A stretch of DNA of 33,277 nucleotides from Rubrobacter sp. (GCA_013812245.1 JACCTS010000586.1:1-33277), one strand, 5' to 3'; shown: positions 15,688-23,610, counted from the stretch's first letter. The notes: generated by a model from the letters alone, not told the origin. Translations and numbers: made by a program.

Positions 15688-18212
15688 AAGCGGTCATCAT
15701 GGCCGGCGGGCAGGGCACCCGCCTGCGGCCCCTGACCAGCGACCAGCCGAAACCCATGATCCCCATCGCAGGCGTCCCGTGTATGGAGCACATCGTCAAC
15801 CTGCTCGCCCGCCATGGTTTCACCGACATCGTGGTGACGCTCCAGTTCATGCCCGAGGCCATACAAGACTATTTCGGCGACGGCTCCGACTGGGGGGTGA
15901 ACATCGCCTACTCCATCGAGGACTCGCCCGCCGGCACCGCAGGCTCCGTGAAGATGGCCGAGAAGCAGCTCGACCTCAAGGGCGAACGCTTCCTGGTTAT
16001 CAGCGGCGACGCCCTCACCGACTGCGACCTCGCCAGCGTCGTGGGCTTCCACGATGAGAAGGGCTCCGAGGCCACCATGGTCCTCAAGAGCGTCGAGAAC
16101 CCCCTGGACTTCGGCATCGTAATAACCGAAGAGGACGGGCGAATCTCGCGTTTCCTCGAGAAACCGGCCTGGGGCCAGGTCTTCTCCGACACGGTGAATA
16201 CCGGCATCTACCTCCTGGAAGCGTGGGTGATGGACGAGATACCGGACCCCGAACAGGACGAGTACGATTTCTCCAAGGAGCTATTCCCGAAGCTGCTTGA
16301 CGCCGGACGTCCCCTCTACGGCTTCATCACCGGAGACTACTGGGAGGACATCGGGACGCTGGAGCAGTACGCGAGCGCCCAGCGCGACGTGCTCGACGGC
16401 CGGATGCGGGGCGTCCGGCCTCCCGGCACCCGACTGCGCGAGAACGTCTACGTCGGCCGCAACGCCCGCGTGGACGACGAGGCCCTCGAAGGCCCGGTCG
16501 TCATCGGGGAGAACGTCCGCGTTGACGAAGGGGCGATCATCAGCCCTTACTCCGTCATCGGGGACAATGTGGTGGTTTCCGCCGGCGCCACCGTCGAGCG
16601 CAGCGTCCTCGCCGAGGGCTCCTACGTCGGAGAGGGTGCCCAGCTCGTGGATACCCTCGTCGGACGCGCATCATACGTGCAGGCTCGGGCCCGCCTTCTG
16701 GAGCGATCCGCCCTGGGCGACGACGTTATAGTTGGCGAGGGCGCCACCGTGGCCCCGGACGTAAAGATCTTCCCGCACAAGACCGTCGAGAGCGGGGCGA
16801 ACGTCACGCAGTCCCTGATCTACGAGACCATGGGCCTGCGCACGGTCTTCAAGGGCGGCATCGTTACCGGCAAGTTCAACGTCGACCTCACCCCGGAGTT
16901 CGTGGTCCGCCTCGCCTCCTCCTTCGGCACCACCTTCGACCCCGGAGCCGTCGTCACTTTAGGCCGCGACTCCTCGCTCTCCGCCCAGGTCTCCAAGCGC
17001 GCGATGACCGCCGCGTTGCTCGGGACCGGGGTGAACGTCCGTGACCTTCGGGCGGCCCACGCTGGTGTGGTGCGTCACGACGTGCTCGCGGGCAAGTCCT
17101 CGGCCGGGGCGCACGCGCGGGCCGGGGAGGACCCGGATGACGTGGAGATCCTCTTCTTCGCCTCCGACGCCACCCCCATGACCGAGTCCGACCAACGCGG
17201 CGTCGAGAAAGTCTTCGTGCGCGAAGAGTATCGCAGGGCGCACGGCGACGGGATAGGAGAGCTGATCTACCCCGGCCGCGCCGTGGAGCAGTACGTGGAG
17301 CGCCTGGAACGCGCCGTGGATCGCACCAAAACCACGGGTATGACGATCGTCGCGGACTTCTCGGGCGGCGTTGCGGGCCTCGTCGCCAGCCGAGCCTTCT
17401 CGCGGCTCGGGATCAACGCCGTCGTAATCTCCGGCTTCGCCAACGCCAACGTGGTAGGCGGCGAAGCTCGCTCGAACCTTCAGGAGGCCCTGGAGCGCGT
17501 CGGGGGCATCGTGCCCACGGTCGGGGCGGCGTTTGGCTGCGTCGTCGGACCGACGGGCGAGGAAGTGCAGTTCGTGGACGACGCCGGGGAGTTCGTCCCC
17601 CCCGACGTGATGCTCGCATGCTTCCTGGACAGGATGCGCCCCACCGAAGCCGTGCTGCCCGTCAACCTCAGCAAAGGATACACCGACCTCATCCAACGAG
17701 GCGGCGGCCGGCTCTCGGAGAGCCGCACGGGCCTGGGCAACGTTGCCCTCGAAGGCGCTCGCGTGGGCGCCGACCTCGCGGCCACCGGCGACGGGCGTTA
17801 CGTGTTTCCTTCCTTTCTGCCGGCGCCCGACTGCTTCGCGACGCTGGGCAAGGCCCTGGAGGCGTTCGGTGAGGAACCGCTCGGCGACGTTCGCCGGAAG
17901 TTCGGGGAGCGGTTCGGCAACGTCATCAGGGAGCGTCTGGAGTGCCCGTGGGCCGCGAAGGGGCGCGTGATGCGCGGCCTCGCCGAGAAGTTCGGCGGCG
18001 ACCCGGACGCCATCATGACCGACGGCGTCAAGCTCAACGTGGACGGCGGCTGGGTCTTGATGCTCCCCGACCCGGACAACCCGCTCTTCTACGTCTATGT
18101 CGAGCCCGACGGCAGCGCTGACGGCTTATCCGAAGGTGGAAACGGCGCGGCTCCGGCTGATCTCATGCGGGACTACGTGGAGCTGGTGCGGGATCTCATC
18201 GAGGATGGATGA
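15684..18212 (+). CDS. sugar-1-phosphate nucleotidyltransferase / degenerate phosphomannomutase fusion
   Basis: An 842-residue three-domain protein of the Mpg1 type (GDP-mannose pyrophosphorylase fused to a phosphomannomutase-like module). Residues 1-240 are an NTP-transferase domain: AGGQGTRLRPLTSDQPKPM (7-25), SGDALTD (108-114), FLEKPAW (158-164), NTGIYLL. Residues 245-375 are a left-handed beta-helix of hexapeptide repeats (VVIGENVRVDEGAIISPYSV). Residues 380-840 follow the phosphohexomutase fold (GKFNVDLTPEFVVRLASSFG, VTLGRDSS). The usual phosphoserine loop TASHNP is absent near residues 470-482, and the metal loop DGDADR is absent around 614-632, where GCVVGPTGEEVQFVDD is found. The mutase half is therefore probably not catalytic. 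It likely supplies an NDP-sugar, probably GDP-mannose, for cell-envelope glycans. It overlaps pgsA by four bases. Confidence 0.85.
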   Translation: MKAVIMAGGQGTRLRPLTSDQPKPMIPIAGVPCMEHIVNLLARHGFTDIVVTLQFMPEAIQDYFGDGSDWGVNIAYSIEDSPAGTAGSVKMAEKQLDLKGERFLVISGDALTDCDLASVVGFHDEKGSEATMVLKSVENPLDFGIVITEEDGRISRFLEKPAWGQVFSDTVNTGIYLLEAWVMDEIPDPEQDEYDFSKELFPKLLDAGRPLYGFITGDYWEDIGTLEQYASAQRDVLDGRMRGVRPPGTRLRENVYVGRNARVDDEALEGPVVIGENVRVDEGAIISPYSVIGDNVVVSAGATVERSVLAEGSYVGEGAQLVDTLVGRASYVQARARLLERSALGDDVIVGEGATVAPDVKIFPHKTVESGANVTQSLIYETMGLRTVFKGGIVTGKFNVDLTPEFVVRLASSFGTTFDPGAVVTLGRDSSLSAQVSKRAMTAALLGTGVNVRDLRAAHAGVVRHDVLAGKSSAGAHARAGEDPDDVEILFFASDATPMTESDQRGVEKVFVREEYRRAHGDGIGELIYPGRAVEQYVERLERAVDRTKTTGMTIVADFSGGVAGLVASRAFSRLGINAVVISGFANANVVGGEARSNLQEALERVGGIVPTVGAAFGCVVGPTGEEVQFVDDAGEFVPPDVMLACFLDRMRPTEAVLPVNLSKGYTDLIQRGGGRLSESRTGLGNVALEGARVGADLAATGDGRYVFPSFLPAPDCFATLGKALEAFGEEPLGDVRRKFGERFGNVIRERLECPWAAKGRVMRGLAEKFGGDPDAIMTDGVKLNVDGGWVLMLPDPDNPLFYVYVEPDGSADGLSEGGNGAAPADLMRDYVELVRDLIEDG

Positions 18213-18252
18213 TTTTCGCCGTCTGAGACTGTACTTCAGGTTAAGGCGAAGT

Positions 18253-18258
18253 TATACT
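18253..18258 (+). promoter_or_regulatory. -10 element TATACT upstream of the small ORF and FHA gene
   Basis: TATACT ends 7 bases before the ATG at 18266, placing the transcription start at or next to the start codon, so the transcript would be leaderless. A short inverted repeat (TTCGCC near 18216, GGCGAA at 18245-18250) sits just upstream and could terminate the preceding transcript. No good -35 is visible. Confidence 0.45.
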
Positions 18259-18265
18259 GCGGGTT

Positions 18266-18421
18266 ATGAGTGAGCAGGAACCGCCCAGGGGAGAGGTGCC
18301 GGAAGGGGCGTTTGGCCGGCAGGAGGCAGGCGACCTCGCGGCGCTCTCCGAAGGGCGTTTGGGCGAATCTCCCGCTGAGGCCGGGAGCGCTGATGAGACG
18401 GAGGATCGGGGGACTTCGTGA
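18266..18421 (+). CDS. small acidic hypothetical protein
   Basis: A 51-residue ORF, MSEQEPPRGEVPEG at the start and DETEDRGTS at the end, acidic and without predicted structure or membrane segment. No family recognised. Support comes from the -10 element placed for a leaderless start, mostly G/C-ending codons, and a four-base GTGA overlap with the FHA gene, which suggests that translation of the FHA gene (which lacks a strong ribosome site of its own) is coupled to it. It could be a leader peptide or a disordered partner of the FHA protein. Confidence 0.5.
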   Translation: MSEQEPPRGEVPEGAFGRQEAGDLAALSEGRLGESPAEAGSADETEDRGTS

Positions 18422-18873
18422 GGACCTGCCCCAACTGCTCCGCCGCCGTGGGGAACGACGTGAGGTTCTGTCCCGAGTGCGGCAAGCGCCTGGATTTTGG
18501 GCAGTCCACCGTCTCGTATGCGCCCAGCTTCGAGGAAGAAGAGGACGTGTCGGTGACAAGTGGCGGTGGGATGAACGGTGCGGCCTTGATCGAGCTGGAC
18601 CAGGTTGAGGGAACGGTAGGCCGCAGGATGCACGACGTGGGGGAGGAGGTGGTGACCGTGGGCCGGGGGCCGGAGAGCAGCATCCGCCTCGACGACGTGA
18701 CGGTCTCCCGCGAGCACGCGGAGGTCATGCGCGGAGACAGCGGGTTCAGGATACGCGACGCCGGCAGCCTCAACGGCACCTACGTCAACCGGGTGCGGGT
18801 GGACTCCGTGGACCTGCGCAACGGTGATGAGATACAGATCGGCCGCTACCGGTTCAAGTTCGTCGTAACTTGA
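18418..18873 (+). CDS. zinc-ribbon and FHA domain protein (GarA-like)
   Basis: A 151-residue signalling protein. Residues 1-25 form a zinc ribbon (CPNC at 4-7 and CPEC at 18-21). A short Thr/Ser and acidic linker follows (TVSYAPSFEEEEDVSVTS, about 31-48). An FHA phosphothreonine-binding domain spans about 78-150, with its signature residues in VGRGPESS (Gly82-Arg83), SREH (Ser97, His100) and LNGTYVN (Asn119-Gly120). The next gene is a MerR regulator, matching the garA-ftsR neighbourhood of mycobacteria, where GarA is a Ser/Thr-kinase-controlled switch of central metabolism. GarA's N-terminal ETTS phosphosite is not recognisable and GarA has no such zinc ribbon, so functional equivalence is only suggested. 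GTG start at 18418 overlaps the upstream stop. Confidence 0.85.
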   Translation: MRTCPNCSAAVGNDVRFCPECGKRLDFGQSTVSYAPSFEEEEDVSVTSGGGMNGAALIELDQVEGTVGRRMHDVGEEVVTVGRGPESSIRLDDVTVSREHAEVMRGDSGFRIRDAGSLNGTYVNRVRVDSVDLRNGDEIQIGRYRFKFVVT

Positions 18874-18933
18874 CGCCCGAGCGCCGGAAGGGAACTGTAA
18901 GGAAACGCGCGGAGAGAATGGGAGTGAGCCACG

Positions 18934-19605
18934 GTGGAGGACGGTAACACCGGCAAAGACAGCTATACCATAGGCGAGGTCGTCGCCCGGTTGCGGCAGG
19001 AGTTTCCGACGCTTTCGGTGAGCAAGATACGCTACCTCGAACGGAGGCGTCTGATCAACCTGACGCGCACGCGGGGCGGATACCGGCTCTTTTCCCCGCA
19101 GGACGTGGAGCTTCTCCGCTATATCCTGACGCTGCAAGACAAGGAATACCTGCCGCTGAAGGTAATCAAGAAACGCATCGAAGGCGGTGCGCCGGTCTCG
19201 GCGTCCGGGGAGTCCGGCAACGAGTTCTCCCGGGTTCTGGAGGACCGTACCTACACCCGTGAGGAACTTGCAGACGCCATAGAGGTCGAGTCGCGTTTCG
19301 TGGACGACCTGGTGGCGGTAGGCGTGATCGGCCGCAACAACGAGCTTCGCCAGCGCGACGTGGAGATCGCCCGCATGGCCCTGGAGATGGCGAAGTACTC
19401 CATCCAACCCCGCCACCTGCGTGGCATGATGGCCGCCGTGGACCGCGAGGCCGCCATGTTCAAGCAGGTCCTGAATCCCGAGCTCCGCAGCGGCGACGAT
19501 GCCAGGGTTGCTGATGCGGTCAACAAGGCCCGTCACCTCGCCTCCGTTGACGCCCGCCTGAAGGAGCTCATGATGGCCAACATCATCGACACCTTCGCCC
19601 CGTGA
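18934..19605 (+). CDS. MerR-family transcriptional regulator (FtsR-like)
   Basis: A 223-residue DNA-binding regulator. The N-terminal MerR winged helix spans about residues 11-80: YTIGEVVARLRQEFPTLSVSKIRYLERRRLINLTRTRGGYRLFSPQDVELLRYI (read in pieces: SKIRYLERRRLI, then GGYRLFSPQDVELL). The C-terminal part is a helical domain (REELADAIEV, DLVAVGVIG, ARMALEMAKYSIQPRHLR) without the cysteines of metal sensors. The long first helix and RYLERRRLI are typical of the actinobacterial MerR that follows garA (FtsR, activator of ftsZ in mycobacteria and corynebacteria). GTG 18934 follows GGAG at 9 bases. The stop overlaps the apt start (GTGA). Confidence 0.85.
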   Translation: MEDGNTGKDSYTIGEVVARLRQEFPTLSVSKIRYLERRRLINLTRTRGGYRLFSPQDVELLRYILTLQDKEYLPLKVIKKRIEGGAPVSASGESGNEFSRVLEDRTYTREELADAIEVESRFVDDLVAVGVIGRNNELRQRDVEIARMALEMAKYSIQPRHLRGMMAAVDREAAMFKQVLNPELRSGDDARVADAVNKARHLASVDARLKELMMANIIDTFAP

Positions 19606-20165
19606 GCGGCGGCATAACCGGACAGGAGCTGTCCACCGAGGACATCCGGGACCACATCCGGGACGTACCCGACTTCCCGAAGCCTGGTATTTCTTTTAAG
19701 GATATAACCCCTCTGATAGAAGACGGCCCTGCCCTGCACACCGCCGTCGACGCTCTGGCCGGCGTGACGGACCACCTCGACTATGAACTTATTCTCTCCG
19801 CCGAAGCCCGGGGCTTCGTGTTCGGCACCGCCCTGGCCTACCGGGCCTGCAAGGGCCTCGTCCTCGCGCGTAAACCGAACAAGTTGCCCCGCGAGACCAT
19901 CTCTGCAACCTACGAGCTGGAGTACGGCACGGACGCCCTCGAAGCCCACGTGGACTCCATCGAGAGCGGCTCCCGCGTCCTCGTCGCCGACGACCTGCTC
20001 GCCACGGGTGGCACCGCCCGCGCGATGTGCCAGCTCGTCGAAAACGCCGGCGGCATAGTCGCCGGCGTCGCCTTCCTCATAGAGCTCGATTACCTCGAAG
20101 GCCGCAAGCGCCTCGCCCCATACGAGGTCATCTCGCTCATCCGGTACCATGACCCTGACGACTGA
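19602..20165 (+). CDS. apt: adenine phosphoribosyltransferase
   Basis: Salvages adenine with PRPP to AMP. The 187 residues show the family opening IRDVPDFPKPGISFKDITPL, the motif SAEARGFVFGTALAYR, RKPNKLPRET, the YELEYGTDALEAH segment and the PRPP-binding signature VLVADDLLATGGTARA, followed by GGIVAGVAFLIELDYLEGR. The GTG start at 19602 overlaps the MerR stop by four bases. Its 3' end overlaps the next gene by 17 bases. In many actinobacteria apt is followed by relA; here a tyrosine recombinase takes that place. Confidence 0.95.
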   Translation: MSGGITGQELSTEDIRDHIRDVPDFPKPGISFKDITPLIEDGPALHTAVDALAGVTDHLDYELILSAEARGFVFGTALAYRACKGLVLARKPNKLPRETISATYELEYGTDALEAHVDSIESGSRVLVADDLLATGGTARAMCQLVENAGGIVAGVAFLIELDYLEGRKRLAPYEVISLIRYHDPDD

Positions 20166-21117
20166 CAACCTCCCTGAGCCCGTAGATAGCGCGACCCCTT
20201 CTCCCGCCTCCGTCCCCTCCGTCGAACTCGAACGCCTGATCTCCACCTACCTCCGAACCCTATCAAGCCCTCAAACCAAAAAAACATATAATACAGAACT
20301 GAGGATGTTCGTCGGATACGTGGAGGGGGAGCTAGAGAAAGGATTGCAGAGAGTAACCGCAGAGGACGTGTCGCTATACCGGGAGCACCTGATAAACCTA
20401 TACGCCCCAGCCACGGCCGCCAAGAAGCTCGCCGTCCTGCGGCGTTTCCTGGTGTTCACGTATATGAGCGGGGTCACGGCGGTGAACCCGGAGGCGTTGC
20501 GGTTCTTCGCCAAGAGCCCGCGTGTCGGCCAGGACCCCGCCTACAACGTGCTGACCGAAGACGAGCTCTCGCGCATGCTGAGTGCCGCGCGCATGTCCAG
20601 CTTCCGCGATTACGCGCTGCTGGCCGTGATGGCGGGATGCGGTCTCCGCGAGGCAGAGGTCGTAGGCATCAAGGTAGGGGACTTCCAAGAGGTGGGGGGG
20701 GATCAGGTATTCCTCCGCGTGATGGGGAAGGGCTCGAAGATTCGCAACGTCCCCATTTCCCCCGACCTCTGGCGCCTGGTACAACGATACGTTCTCCTCT
20801 CCGGCCGTACCTTCACCTCCCAGACAGACGCCCGCAAACCGCTCTTCCCGTCCCGCGAAGGCAAAGACAAACACCTCACAACCCGCGCTATCCGCTACAT
20901 CGTCAAGAAACACGTCCGGACCGCTGGCATCACCAAGCCGATCTCCCCTCACTCCATCCGTCATACCGTCGGCACCAACATGGCCGTCAACGAAGCACCA
21001 CTCCTTGTCATCCAGCAGTTTCTTGGCCACTCAGACCCCAAAACCACCATGCGCTACATCCGCCGCGCCGAAGAACTCGCAGCCAAAGCATATCAATATA
21101 ATACATTACCTCTATGA
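20149..21117 (+). CDS. tyrosine recombinase, XerC/XerD family
   Basis: Site-specific recombinase that cuts and rejoins DNA through a catalytic tyrosine. The 322 residues contain an N-terminal SAM-like core-binding domain (about 25-115, LERLISTYLRTLSSPQTKKTY onward) and the catalytic domain. All catalytic positions are present: Arg167 (GCGLREAE), Lys194 (MGKGSKIRNVPI), His268 and Arg271 (SPHSIRH), His294 (LGHSDPKTT) and Tyr303 (MRYI). It is the only Xer-type gene in the window. In related bacteria xerD lies next to pyrG and scpA, so this could be the chromosome-dimer resolvase in a moved position or an element-derived integrase. It starts 17 bases inside apt, arguing for a settled chromosomal gene. 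Confidence 0.85.
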   Translation: MTLTTDNLPEPVDSATPSPASVPSVELERLISTYLRTLSSPQTKKTYNTELRMFVGYVEGELEKGLQRVTAEDVSLYREHLINLYAPATAAKKLAVLRRFLVFTYMSGVTAVNPEALRFFAKSPRVGQDPAYNVLTEDELSRMLSAARMSSFRDYALLAVMAGCGLREAEVVGIKVGDFQEVGGDQVFLRVMGKGSKIRNVPISPDLWRLVQRYVLLSGRTFTSQTDARKPLFPSREGKDKHLTTRAIRYIVKKHVRTAGITKPISPHSIRHTVGTNMAVNEAPLLVIQQFLGHSDPKTTMRYIRRAEELAAKAYQYNTLPL

Positions 21118-21155
21118 TGCGGCATGACAAAACAGCAAGAGAGGAGGCTGGAGGC

Positions 21156-21320
21156 GTGAAGTCCGATATAGACACAGGCGGCTTCCATATAGTCACGGGC
21201 GGAGTGATTCAGCGCGGCGACTTGATCTGGGTGCATGAGAGACGCGACATAAAGTTCAACGATGGCAGGCCGGAGCGCGTCGTCTCCGTGGAGCGCCAAC
21301 AGCCAGACTCGCGAGACTAG
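21156..21320 (+). CDS. small hypothetical protein
   Basis: A 54-residue ORF starting at GTG 21156, chosen because GAGGAGG and GGAGG stand directly upstream (a longer frame to 21114 is possible). The product is hydrophilic (GGFHIVTGGVIQRGDLIWV, then PERVVSVERQQ) with a likely small beta structure and no membrane segment. Codons end mainly in G or C, as expected for this genome. No family recognised. It follows the recombinase by about 40 bases. Confidence 0.45.
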   Translation: MKSDIDTGGFHIVTGGVIQRGDLIWVHERRDIKFNDGRPERVVSVERQQPDSRD

Positions 21321-21596
21321 CATTTCAACCTGCTGATGCTTGAACCCTTGCAGGGTGGGCACCCGCGTCGGCGCTGGGTAAGCGTGCGCAAGCACTTCGT
21401 GGTCAAGCCACTGTGAGGGCATGAGATCGTCAGCAGATGATCCTGTCCAGAAGGCGGCCCGCTGTGTGTGAAGGGAAGTTTTTAGCTGGTTCACCGGAAC
21501 AGGCGTACCGAGATTCCGGCCCCTATTTTGACTTTAGTAAGCGACTACTGCGAATTTCCGAGAATTACACTTATCGGAAACTGGTTATATAATAGC
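21321..21596. other. intergenic region with several short inverted repeats
   Basis: About 275 bases between the last plus-strand ORF and the convergent minus-strand gene. It has no convincing gene. Short hairpins follow one another: GTGC-GCAA-GCAC at 21384-21395 (a GNRA-type loop) and GTGG-TCAAG-CCAC at 21399-21411. The right part (21520-21596) is A/T-rich with a terminator-like stem. A small structured RNA is possible but not shown. Confidence 0.3.
21555..21580. terminator. hairpin between convergent genes
   Basis: TTTCCGA (21555-21561) and TCGGAAA (21574-21580) form a 7-bp stem with a 12-base loop in an A/T-rich patch, 17 bases beyond the stop of the minus-strand operon. No clear T-run follows on either strand, so termination is inferred from position. 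Confidence 0.4.
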
Positions 21597-22349
21597 CTAT
21601 CCCAGCGAGTATCTCAGAAAGACCTCATCTCCCGAGATATATACTGAGTTTAACGTGTTTCGCTCCTCCTTCGAGGAGAGGTAGCTCCCGTGAAGGATGG
21701 TCGATGTTTCTCCTGGTGAACCTCCGATCAGCTTCGGGGAGAGTGTGAGGAAGAGCTCGTCGGCCAGGTCATCCGATATGAGGGAGTGATTCAAACTGGG
21801 GCCACCCTCTACCAGGAGCGTATTTACCTGGAAGTCGCGTTTGAGAAGCTTGATGGCCTTTGTGAGATCAGGGTGGCCGGAGAGGTTCGCCGGAGAGGCT
21901 ATGATGTGACCTCGTGATGAGAGGATGTTGCTTCGTTCTCTGGGCGTGAAATCGGGAACCAGGATTATCGTGCGATCCTTCTCCGCATCGAGCAGGTTCT
22001 CCTCCAGCGGAAGATCTCCTGCCCCGGCGACTATCACCGCTAGTGGCTCAGGAGATCTCCGTTCTTCCGATGTGAGAGATATTTTCTCCGCCCTCAAAGA
22101 TCCGGCTCCTACCATCACGGCGTCGGCTTTGGAGCGAAGGATGCGCATGGTCTCCCGATCTATCTGGCTGCCGATACCCCCTGCTTTGCCGTTCACGGTG
22201 ACTCTGCCGTCCAGGGAACTCACCATGTTAATGTAGATATAGGGTATCGAGGGGTCTCTCCGTGGGCTCTCCAGCGGGAATTCGAGGTCTGCATAAATTG
22301 CCTCGACCCTCTCTGTGGGAGGCGGATAAAGCCTGAGGATCTCAGACAA
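21597..22349 (-). CDS. RibD C-terminal-like / dihydrofolate-reductase-fold pyrimidine reductase
   Basis: A 250-residue stand-alone reductase of the RibD C-terminal family, which in riboflavin synthesis reduces the ribosylamino-pyrimidine with NADPH. Recognisable parts are YIYINMVSSLDGRVTV (about 38-53), GGIGSQIDRETMRILRSKADAVMVGAGSLRAE (in pieces: SKADAVMVGAG, SLRAE), LLVEGGPSLNHSLI near residue 180 and the FLTLSPKLIGG segment. There is no deaminase domain, so it resembles the orphan RibD-like reductases of mycobacteria rather than full RibD. It is visibly richer in A/T-ending codons than its neighbours, hinting at different origin. It overlaps the end of hflX by 8 bases. Confidence 0.8.
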   Translation of the reverse strand: MSEILRLYPPPTERVEAIYADLEFPLESPRRDPSIPYIYINMVSSLDGRVTVNGKAGGIGSQIDRETMRILRSKADAVMVGAGSLRAEKISLTSEERRSPEPLAVIVAGAGDLPLEENLLDAEKDRTIILVPDFTPRERSNILSSRGHIIASPANLSGHPDLTKAIKLLKRDFQVNTLLVEGGPSLNHSLISDDLADELFLTLSPKLIGGSPGETSTILHGSYLSSKEERNTLNSVYISGDEVFLRYSLG

Positions 22350-23610
22350 CTCTATATGGTTCGTATCTGAAGACCGCCGAGGGTGGGAGCGTCACTTCCA
22401 TCCTGACTCCCGCCGTGGTCTCGGTGCGGGAGTGTATCTCGGCAAGGCCGTAGAGACTACTGGCTGCCACATACTCGGAATGAGGTATGAGGAGCTCCAT
22501 CCTCTGCCTTCTGGATTCCACCCTACGGTAGATTTCCTCCCGTAGACCTTCCACGCCTCCGATGGCACTCACCAGTATCGCTTCCGCGTGGTTTTTGGAA
22601 ATCTCTCCTTGCTTGCTTTCTGGCAGGAGATCTCGCTTATTGAGGCAGAGTATTATAGGGTTTTCATAGGTATCGCCTTCGAGGACGCTGGCGAGAGTTT
22701 GCTTGACGATTCGGATTTCGTCTTCCAGTTCTTCGCTGGAGGCGTCGGCACAGAGGACTATGATGTCGGCGTCTCTCGCGGCGTCGAGGGTGGATGCGAA
22801 GGACTCTACGAGCTGGGTGGGGAGCTTCCTGATGAACCCCACGGTATCCGTGACCACGAAATCTGGTCTCGAGCTCCCTTTGCCGTTCGCGCTCTTTCCG
22901 TCCACGAGGCGGGTCGTGGTCTCCAGCGTCTCGAAGAGCCAGTCTTTCGTAGATCTGCTGGTTCCGCTGAGGGCGTTGAGGATGGTCGTCTTGCCGGCGT
23001 TGGTGTACCCGACGAGGGCCACGGTCGGAGTGTAGCCTTCCTTGAGGCGGGCTCCCCGTAACTCGCGGGCTGCCTTCTCTTCCTCCAGCTTGCGCCTTAT
23101 GGTGCCCATCTTCTCGCGGATGACACGCCGGTCGTATTCGATCTGCTGTTCGCCCGGTCCCCTCGTTGCGCCCCTGGCCGCGCTTCCCCCGCCGCCTTCC
23201 TGACGCTCCAGGTGCGTCCACATCCCGCGGGCCCGCGGGAGCGTGTACTCCAGCTCCGCAAGCTCGACCTGGAGTTTGCTCGCGGAGTCCCTCGCGTGAG
23301 CCTCGAATATCCGTATGATGAGTTGCGTCCGATCCGCAACACTAACCCCGGCGTCCCTCTCCAGCACCTTGGCCTGCGAAGCCGTCAACTCGTCGTCGGC
23401 CAGAACAAGGGTGGCGTCAGTGGAACGGGCAAGTCCCGCCAACTCTTCCCGCTTACCCTTCCCGAGATAGCCGCTCCCGTCCCTTCGGTTCTGCTCCAGA
23501 ACCCCAACGACCCTCACCCCGAGCGTCTCCGCGAGCCTCCCAAGCTCCTTCAGGTGACGCTCCTCCCCCGCACCTACCAGAACCGCTCTCTCCTCCGATT
23601 TCCCGATCAT
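22342..23610 (-). CDS. hflX: ribosome-associated GTPase HflX
   Basis: GTPase that splits stalled or stressed 70S ribosomes. The 422 residues show the HflX N-terminal domain (GYLGKGKREEL at about 48-58, VADRTQLIIRIFEAHARDSASKLQVELA read in pieces from about 91) with the glycine-rich loop GGGGSAARGATRGPGE (139-154). The Obg-like G domain follows, with GYTNAGKT (201-208), FETLETTTR, DTVGFIRKLP and NKRD. The C-terminal region ends FRYEPYRVV. ATG 23610 has GGAGGC at good spacing and overlaps the miaA stop (ATGA). A miaA-hflX order is common in actinobacteria. A 19-bp A/T palindrome sits just upstream. Confidence 0.95.
   Translation of the reverse strand: MIGKSEERAVLVGAGEERHLKELGRLAETLGVRVVGVLEQNRRDGSGYLGKGKREELAGLARSTDATLVLADDELTASQAKVLERDAGVSVADRTQLIIRIFEAHARDSASKLQVELAELEYTLPRARGMWTHLERQEGGGGSAARGATRGPGEQQIEYDRRVIREKMGTIRRKLEEEKAARELRGARLKEGYTPTVALVGYTNAGKTTILNALSGTSRSTKDWLFETLETTTRLVDGKSANGKGSSRPDFVVTDTVGFIRKLPTQLVESFASTLDAARDADIIVLCADASSEELEDEIRIVKQTLASVLEGDTYENPIILCLNKRDLLPESKQGEISKNHAEAILVSAIGGVEGLREEIYRRVESRRQRMELLIPHSEYVAASSLYGLAEIHSRTETTAGVRMEVTLPPSAVFRYEPYRVV

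Noticed and set aside
18241-19536. A 431-codon open frame on the minus strand
   Set aside because: It lies antisense to the FHA and MerR genes, which have clear domains; the product is His/Ala/Gly-rich without any motif, a usual shadow in GC-rich DNA.
20286-21105. Direct repeat ATATAATACA at 20286-20295 and 21096-21105 flanking the recombinase gene
   Set aside because: Both copies encode Tyr-Asn-Thr in frame, so coincidence of codons explains them better than an attachment site.
21330-21360. T-arm-like GGGTTCAAGC on the minus strand near the recombinase, possible tRNA-derived attachment site
   Set aside because: The flanking bases do not form a T stem or an acceptor stem, so there is no support for a tRNA or att site.
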